A stretch of DNA of 19,115 nucleotides, from positions 1 through 19,115 of the forward strand of contig PWZG01000311.1 of assembly GCA_003567575.1 (NCBI GenBank), written 5' to 3'. The position numbers and the translations under genes are program-made. Positions 14,014 to 19,115 of the stretch are shown one piece after another. The notes under the pieces are model-generated. The model was not told the DNA's origin. It worked only from the letters and a program-made list of their open reading frames with translations, and made no database searches. The first letter of the stretch is position 1. Every line of letters starts with the position of its first letter. The stretch is from PVC group bacterium. Its GTDB lineage: Bacteria; Verrucomicrobiota; Kiritimatiellia; CAIKKV01; PXCX01.

Positions 14014-17000
14014 ATGAACGACAAGATTGCTTCACCATCCGATGAAACCGGCAATCCTCCAGCCGATGGCGAAACCCGCGAACAATGGCAGATTGCCGTC
14101 ATCGGTCTGCCCAACTCGGGCAAAAGCACGTTTCTGGCGCGTCTTTACGGCGCCAACATCGGGAATGCAACGGATTCAACGGATGACCTTTTCGCGCTTT
14201 CGTTCCCTCCGACCAGCGATCCGGAGGAAAACGAAGCCCGAGCCAAATACAAGGAACGCTGGAAATGGATTTGCTCGAATTTCGAGCGAAAACATGAAAC
14301 GATCGACAACGCCGGTCTCTGTTTCAATATCGCCGGCCCCGGTCTATCAAAAGATATTAAGGTTTTTGCCAGGGCGTTGCCGGCCGAAACCTTCCAACTA
14401 CCGGACAATCTTCATTCCGGATCCATCGCACCTGACACGCTTGAACAATATCGAAATGCGTGCCGCCGCAAGCACCGGCATCTACATGGCGCCGTCATCC
14501 TGATCGACAGCGCCCGGGCAGGCGACCCGGAAAGTACGGCTCTGGTCAAATCCATGTTGGATTTCCTGCCCACTCGAAACCAACACCGGAAACCCGTGTT
14601 CAAACTGGTTGTTTTCACAAAAGCCGCCGCGATAACCGGAGCGCATGACCTTCGCGAGACCATTCAAAATCTGGAAACGCAATGGCGCGGTCAGGGACAA
14701 CGCTGGCTTCGCGTCGTCGCATGCGAAGCAATCAGGGACTTGCGTAAAACGACTGGATCGGATGGCCGGGTTCACGGAACCCTGCCGCAACCCGGAAAAC
14801 CGGACAGCGCTGCCGGGATTCCGGAATGGATCCGTACGCCGTCATCGGCGATGCTTGAGTTCCCTCGCATGCTGACGGCGTTCAACCAATATTGCCGCCG
14901 ACACAAAAGAATAGCCGCCGCCGCCGTCATGGCCGTGCTGGCCGGACTCTGGGGAGCGCATGGGTACCGCCACGACGGGCGGACGTTCCGCGCCGCCATC
15001 GACGCACCGCCGGCGCAACGGGCCATCGCCCTGGAAACCTACATCACGACATTCGGCGGTAGCTTGCGCAACATGTTATACCCGTTCCGACATCGCATTG
15101 AACCGGCCATCTTGCAATGGAACGCGTCCTATTTCGATGAATACATGGCCCATTTGGATCTCGAAACGAGAATCGCCGAGCTGGACAACGTACAAGACCG
15201 GAAGATTTGGCGGCATCATCAGAGCGAACTGTATGAGAGCGCCGTTGCCGACACACTGGCCGCCATGCGGGAGCAGGAAACGTATTTCGATCGCGTCATC
15301 AACGAATGGAAACAGGATGCATACCAAGCGGAAAACCCCGACAGCGTAATCGAAAGTCGCACATTTGTCTTTACCAGAATGCCGTCCATGATCGATCGGG
15401 CCGAGAACCGGCGGCGCGAATTAAGCGACGATTACGACCGCACACGCCGGCAGACCCAGGCATTCAGCGCGACGGCCAATCGCTGGCAAGATGCCACCGA
15501 GCGGCTGATCCTCGAACTCGAGACCATGGCCAGGCAACCGCCTTTGTTATTCCGTAATTTACGCGAAACACGCGCCGCGGACCTGCGGAATCTGGCAAAT
15601 ACCGTCGACTTCAGCGGCAGGGAACATGCGCCCTTCCAATTCAAACGATTGCTCAACGCCCTTGATTCGGCTATTGCCTCGCACATCGGAACGGACCGCC
15701 ATGAAAGGCGACAGGTTCGCGAACTTCGCCGCGACATGCAAGACATCATCATCGGCCTTCAGCAGCGCAGCGAGTCCCTGTATTCAAAATTCAACCAAGC
15801 CCGTTACTGGATCGAGAAAAAAGGGTACGCCGACCAAGCCGTAGACATTCTCAGGGACTTGCCGGAAAGCGCCGACTGGCGTAAGCGTCAAACCGAATGG
15901 GACCGGAAACTGAGTATTTCGGAGCAAAGTTACAACGAAATGACGGCACGTGAACAGGCGGCCGATGACGATCCGATAAAACAACACGACATAGTGCGTG
16001 AATTCGCCGATTCCCGGGATGCGGAAATCGCTCCCGACCATCGACATCTCGGCGTCGAACGGGCCGCGGTGTTGCAGATGCAAATTGAGGAATTGCAAAA
16101 CGCATGGGAACAAGTTGAAACGGCATTTATCGAATTCTCGGACGACGCGACACTATGGCTGCGCGTCATGGAAGCAATACACGACTACGACCGGCTTTTA
16201 TTTGCTCAAAACCGGAAACGGATTCAGGACCATGCCAACCGATTTTCCGAAATCCGTCAACGTGTCGATGCCGAGCGGCTGCGCGTCGCCAGTTTACTTG
16301 CGGCGCACCAGCAATTATTGCCGGATATGCGTCATCATGATTCGGAACGGCGGAAAACGGTTCGCCGGCAGCTTGCCGATGTTTTACAACAACTCGACGC
16401 AAGCTACGAACGGGAAAACAACCGGCAGCGGATTGACGATTGGTTAACCGATATCCGGGGTTTCGTGGCAGCGATCAACGAACAGACTTCAACCGATGCG
16501 GAATTTGCCGAAGCATTGGACGCATTGCGTCTCGTTGCGGAAACGGCCGAAATTTTCCAAACGACCGAACAGAAATCTCAATGGTCTCTCGCAATGACGG
16601 GAAAAATTCAAACCCTATGGGCGGACAAACACTGGAACAACGCCAAACGGGATGCGGACGACGACGCGCGCCGGCAGCGGTTCCCGGTTTCCGTCGAAAG
16701 ACTGCGCCGGTATCGTGACCAGCGTGAGACGCCTTACGAAATATACGAACACTATGCGGACCTTGAAATTGAACGCCACACGGACACATGGTCGCACGTT
16801 CTGGAAGACGCTATACGCGGATTGATCGAGCCGTCGTTCAGTCAACGCGAGGATTATACGGAACGACTGGCGCAAATAGATCATTGGCTTGATGAATTTC
16901 AATCCATAAGCGATGCGCCGGCAACCCTTCGCGACAGGCAACAAACGGCACACGAAACCTTGAAGGAAATGCTTTTTTCATGGCACACCGAACGCATCGA

Positions 17001-17712
17001 CACACTGCTGAACGCCTTGCCCGAGCATTCCGGCGGCCACCGCATTCTGACCACCTGGGATCAAATCGAAACATTACGAGACCTTTTTGACGATCTCAAG
17101 GACGACCCGGTAATTCAGGCGTTCGATCAATCGGCAAAAACGAAATGCATACGGTCCATCGAACGGCTGGACCGGCTTTATCGACGCCGGATTTTCACGA
17201 TTACCTTCTCCGATATGCGAGTGGTAATGCCGAATGACGCCGCTTACTGGACGCGGAATAAGTTTCCGCAACCGGCATTGCGCCTGCTCGTCGCGGAGCA
17301 ACCGCTTTGGCATGTTCAACTCGAAAAACACGAGCAGGACAATACCGCCTTGGATTCGCAGAACCGAACCCGTCTTTACCGAGTGGTTGAAGAACAGGAA
17401 AGCGCACAGTATATCGTGACGGGCACGGATTGGACCCCCCAACGGGACACCATCAGATACGAAAAGGATTACGCCATCGATTTGACGGTTCAAGTCGCTC
17501 GACAGACAGGCTCACCTTTACGCTTACCGCTGGTTACCCCGGCAAACACACCCGGCTATTTGCTGGCGAACATACAGCATACCGCCGCGACCGATCTAAA
17601 ATATCGCCCGCTGGCGCGTCGCGCCAGAACCATGCGTGTGGTCGTCGAAACAACCGTCCAAGCCACTGGATTGGATGCGTTCATGGTACCACCCCTTTTC
17701 GAACAGTGGTAG
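14014..17712 (+). CDS. Giant membrane-anchored P-loop NTPase of unknown function
   Basis: I do not recognise a specific family for this 1232-residue protein. The N-terminal domain (about 25-290) is a P-loop fold: Walker A GLPNSGKST (31-39) followed by FLARLYGAN, and a hydrophobic strand GAVILIDSA with D165. The usual guanine-specificity motif position reads FTKAA (K203) without its Asp, and the switch-II position reads IAGPG rather than DxxG. One membrane segment follows (about 299-319, IAAAAVMAVLAGLWGAHGY, flanked by RRHKR), and no other is obvious. About 800 residues of charged, largely helical sequence come next, rich in Arg, Glu, Asp, Gln and Trp and resembling tandem helical bundles. A beta-rich C-terminal domain (about 1060-1232) ends the protein. 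The architecture (NTPase, one membrane span, long helical tail) recalls TssM/IcmF-like and TRAFAC-type double-GTPase proteins, but no type VI secretion genes are nearby. Orientation across the membrane is inferred only. Confidence 0.8.
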   Translation: MNDKIASPSDETGNPPADGETREQWQIAVIGLPNSGKSTFLARLYGANIGNATDSTDDLFALSFPPTSDPEENEARAKYKERWKWICSNFERKHETIDNAGLCFNIAGPGLSKDIKVFARALPAETFQLPDNLHSGSIAPDTLEQYRNACRRKHRHLHGAVILIDSARAGDPESTALVKSMLDFLPTRNQHRKPVFKLVVFTKAAAITGAHDLRETIQNLETQWRGQGQRWLRVVACEAIRDLRKTTGSDGRVHGTLPQPGKPDSAAGIPEWIRTPSSAMLEFPRMLTAFNQYCRRHKRIAAAAVMAVLAGLWGAHGYRHDGRTFRAAIDAPPAQRAIALETYITTFGGSLRNMLYPFRHRIEPAILQWNASYFDEYMAHLDLETRIAELDNVQDRKIWRHHQSELYESAVADTLAAMREQETYFDRVINEWKQDAYQAENPDSVIESRTFVFTRMPSMIDRAENRRRELSDDYDRTRRQTQAFSATANRWQDATERLILELETMARQPPLLFRNLRETRAADLRNLANTVDFSGREHAPFQFKRLLNALDSAIASHIGTDRHERRQVRELRRDMQDIIIGLQQRSESLYSKFNQARYWIEKKGYADQAVDILRDLPESADWRKRQTEWDRKLSISEQSYNEMTAREQAADDDPIKQHDIVREFADSRDAEIAPDHRHLGVERAAVLQMQIEELQNAWEQVETAFIEFSDDATLWLRVMEAIHDYDRLLFAQNRKRIQDHANRFSEIRQRVDAERLRVASLLAAHQQLLPDMRHHDSERRKTVRRQLADVLQQLDASYERENNRQRIDDWLTDIRGFVAAINEQTSTDAEFAEALDALRLVAETAEIFQTTEQKSQWSLAMTGKIQTLWADKHWNNAKRDADDDARRQRFPVSVERLRRYRDQRETPYEIYEHYADLEIERHTDTWSHVLEDAIRGLIEPSFSQREDYTERLAQIDHWLDEFQSISDAPATLRDRQQTAHETLKEMLFSWHTERIDTLLNALPEHSGGHRILTTWDQIETLRDLFDDLKDDPVIQAFDQSAKTKCIRSIERLDRLYRRRIFTITFSDMRVVMPNDAAYWTRNKFPQPALRLLVAEQPLWHVQLEKHEQDNTALDSQNRTRLYRVVEEQESAQYIVTGTDWTPQRDTIRYEKDYAIDLTVQVARQTGSPLRLPLVTPANTPGYLLANIQHTAATDLKYRPLARRARTMRVVVETTVQATGLDAFMVPPLFEQW

Positions 17713-17752
17713 CCGATAATCACACGCTTTTCGTATTCGCAAATATTAACGC

Positions 17753-17758
17753 AAGGAG
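17753..17758 (+). promoter_or_regulatory. Ribosome binding site of pfp
   Basis: AAGGAG with an 11-base spacer to the ATG at 17770. The spacer is longer than ideal, but no closer in-frame start exists; the TTG at 17766 is out of frame. Confidence 0.65.
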
Positions 17759-17769
17759 CAACCTATTGT

Positions 17770-18999
17770 ATGAGCACGGACGTAAGAAAAGTCGCTTTTT
17801 TAACCGCCGGCGGGCTGGCGCCCTGCCTGAGTTCAGCGTTGGGATACTTGATCGAACGTTACCACACGATGGCGCCCTACGTGGAACAAATCGCCTATAT
17901 CAACGGTTACGCCGGTCTGCTAAAAGGCGATTCCCTGTCGGTAACCAGCGAGGTGCGAGAGAATTGCGCCGTGCTACAGGATTTCGGCGGCAGCCCGATC
18001 GGTAACAGTCGGGTAAAGCTCACCAACGTCAAGGACTGTGTTAAACGTGGTCTGGTCGCCGACGGGCAGGACCCATTGCATGCCGCCGCCGAACAATTGA
18101 CCAGTGACGGTGTCGATGTGCTGCATACCATTGGCGGAGACGACACCAATACGGCCGCCGCCGACCTGGCGGCATTCCTGAAGTCCAACGACTACCAGTT
18201 GACGGTGGTTGGATTGCCCAAGACCATTGACAACGATGTCTACCCGATTCGCCAGAGTCTGGGCGCATGGACCGCCGCGGAACAGGGCGCACGCTTTTTC
18301 GAGAACGTCGTTTCTGAAAACAATGCCAATCCCCAAATGCTGATCGTGCATGAGATCATGGGTCGTAACTGCGGGTGGCTGACGGCCGAAACCGCACGGA
18401 TATATCGCGATCGGCTGGCGACAATGAGCTATTTACCCGAAATCGGACTTGGCCGCGAACGCCGTGATATCCATGGCATTTATCTTCCCGAAATGAAATT
18501 CGATATTGCCGCCGAAGCCGAACGGTTGCGGCATACCATGGCGCAACATGATTGCGTGAATTTGTTTATCAGCGAAGGCGCGGGCGTCAAAACGATTCTC
18601 GACGAGATGATCGCCCGCGGCGAGAAGGTTACCCTCGACCCATTCGGTCATCCACGGTTGGACCAGGTAAATCCAGGTCAGTGGTTCGGCCAACGTTTTG
18701 CCGATATGTTGGGCGCGGAGAAAACACTGGTACAGAAGAGCGGTTATTTCGCGCGATCGGCTCCCGCCAACGACCGCGACCGCGACCTGATCGAGCGCTG
18801 CGCGCATTTGGCGGTCGATTGCGCCCTGCGACGCGAATCCGGCGTGGTCGGCGAGGATGACGACTGTAACGATGGAACCCTTTCACTGATCGCGTTCGAT
18901 CGAATCAAGGGCGGTAAACCCTTCGATCCCAACCAAACCTGGTTTCAGAACTTGCTGCGGGATATCGGGCAAACGGTATTTATGAAGCAGAGTACTTAG
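17770..18999 (+). CDS. pfp: Pyrophosphate-dependent 6-phosphofructokinase
   Basis: This 409-residue cytosolic enzyme interconverts fructose-6-phosphate and fructose-1,6-bisphosphate with pyrophosphate as phosphoryl donor. The N-terminus KVAFLTAGGLAPCLSSALGY is the nucleotide/PPi loop. GGDDTNT (122-128) has Asp at 125, where ATP-dependent enzymes have Gly. PKTIDND (150-156) has Lys at 151, also a PPi-type residue, and D154 is the catalytic base. EIMGRNCGWLTAETA binds the sugar phosphate. This pair of residues is the accepted marker for PPi rather than ATP use. The reaction is reversible, so it may serve glycolysis or gluconeogenesis. It lies 57 bases after the giant P-loop gene; I see no strong promoter in the gap, so read-through from upstream is likely. 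Substrate specificity for sedoheptulose-7-phosphate, known for some family members, cannot be excluded. Confidence 0.92.
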   Translation: MSTDVRKVAFLTAGGLAPCLSSALGYLIERYHTMAPYVEQIAYINGYAGLLKGDSLSVTSEVRENCAVLQDFGGSPIGNSRVKLTNVKDCVKRGLVADGQDPLHAAAEQLTSDGVDVLHTIGGDDTNTAAADLAAFLKSNDYQLTVVGLPKTIDNDVYPIRQSLGAWTAAEQGARFFENVVSENNANPQMLIVHEIMGRNCGWLTAETARIYRDRLATMSYLPEIGLGRERRDIHGIYLPEMKFDIAAEAERLRHTMAQHDCVNLFISEGAGVKTILDEMIARGEKVTLDPFGHPRLDQVNPGQWFGQRFADMLGAEKTLVQKSGYFARSAPANDRDRDLIERCAHLAVDCALRRESGVVGEDDDCNDGTLSLIAFDRIKGGKPFDPNQTWFQNLLRDIGQTVFMKQST

Positions 19000-19067
19000 T
19001 GCCTTATTCAAGCATGGTTGCGTAAAAAAACAAGAAAATGACGCGGAGCCATGGATGGTGTCGGGCA

Positions 19068-19115
19068 AGAGGTCAGAGGTCGGAGGTCAGAGGTCAGCAA
19101 AGAAAAATCTGACCT
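19068..19115. repeat. Tandem heptamer repeat with inverted arm (partial element at window end)
   Basis: The heptamer AGAGGTC is repeated four times from 19068 to 19095 (the third copy reads GGAGGTC) and ends with a further AG. An A-rich spacer (19098-19108) follows, then CTGACCT (19109-19115), the exact reverse complement of AGGTCAG. The window ends in the second arm, so the whole element is probably an imperfect inverted repeat that folds into a long hairpin. The stretch from 19000 to 19067 holds no recognisable gene and no convincing terminator. Confidence 0.65.

Noticed and set aside
13263..14129. Minus-strand open frame of 288 codons
   Set aside because: It lies antisense to the NagB-like gene and the start of the giant P-loop gene, with no domain or ribosome site.
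14014..17712. Interpretation as a type VI secretion TssM/IcmF protein
   Set aside because: There are no N-terminal membrane spans, no neighbouring tss genes and no recognisable TssM C-terminal motifs. Only the general layout is similar.
19000..19067. Rho-independent terminator after pfp
   Set aside because: Only a 3-base CAA/TTG pairing is visible before the A-run, too weak to call.

Overview
This 19.1 kb window looks like a chromosomal segment of a Gram-negative bacterium. An outer-membrane efflux protein, a periplasmic adaptor and an inner-membrane ABC exporter imply a double membrane. GC content appears moderate (around the mid-50s %, by eye). A pyrophosphate-type phosphofructokinase, a long divergent glucosamine-6-phosphate-isomerase-like protein, PAS proteins lacking a kinase core and short intergenic repeats would suit an uncultured PVC-type lineage (Kiritimatiellota/Lentisphaerota-like) or a similar environmental group. 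That placement is inference only. There is no rRNA, tRNA, CRISPR array, transposase or phage gene in the window.

Layout. Positions 1-3771 hold a minus-strand operon that reads, in transcription order: TolC-like outer-membrane factor, cysteine-rich cytosolic metal-binding protein, HlyD-type adaptor, ABC exporter (cut by the window start). The first three genes are translationally coupled by 4-base stop/start overlaps or near overlaps. Together they form a tripartite type-I-like export system with an unusual soluble Cys-rich partner and no visible substrate gene. Positions 3772-4079 are a divergent control region with a good sigma70-type promoter on the plus strand, a weaker one on the minus strand, and three copies of GTTAATTC, one next to each -35 box.

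Positions 4080-10434 are a plus-strand operon: a GspE/PilB-type assembly ATPase, a GspF/PilC-type platform protein, a PP-loop tRNA-thiolation-like enzyme with an NFACT-R-like tail, a GT4-like glycosyltransferase with an inserted cysteine cluster, and a class IV PLP aminotransferase. Positions 10459-12894 are a separately promoted pair: serC (phosphoserine aminotransferase) and an overlapping two-PAS protein that ends in a histidine-kinase-like dimerisation helix but has no ATPase domain.

Positions 12952-12984 hold a REP-like palindromic repeat. It is followed by a NagB-like sugar-phosphate isomerase homologue with an altered active site, then a 1232-residue membrane-anchored P-loop NTPase of unknown function, then the PPi-dependent phosphofructokinase. 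Fructose-6-phosphate would link the first and last of these if the NagB-like protein were an active deaminase. The window ends in a tandem heptamer repeat (GGTCAGA-type) that starts to fold back on itself.

The best candidates for undescribed biology are the giant P-loop membrane protein (14014-17712) and the export operon with its embedded three-cluster Cys protein (1427-2314).
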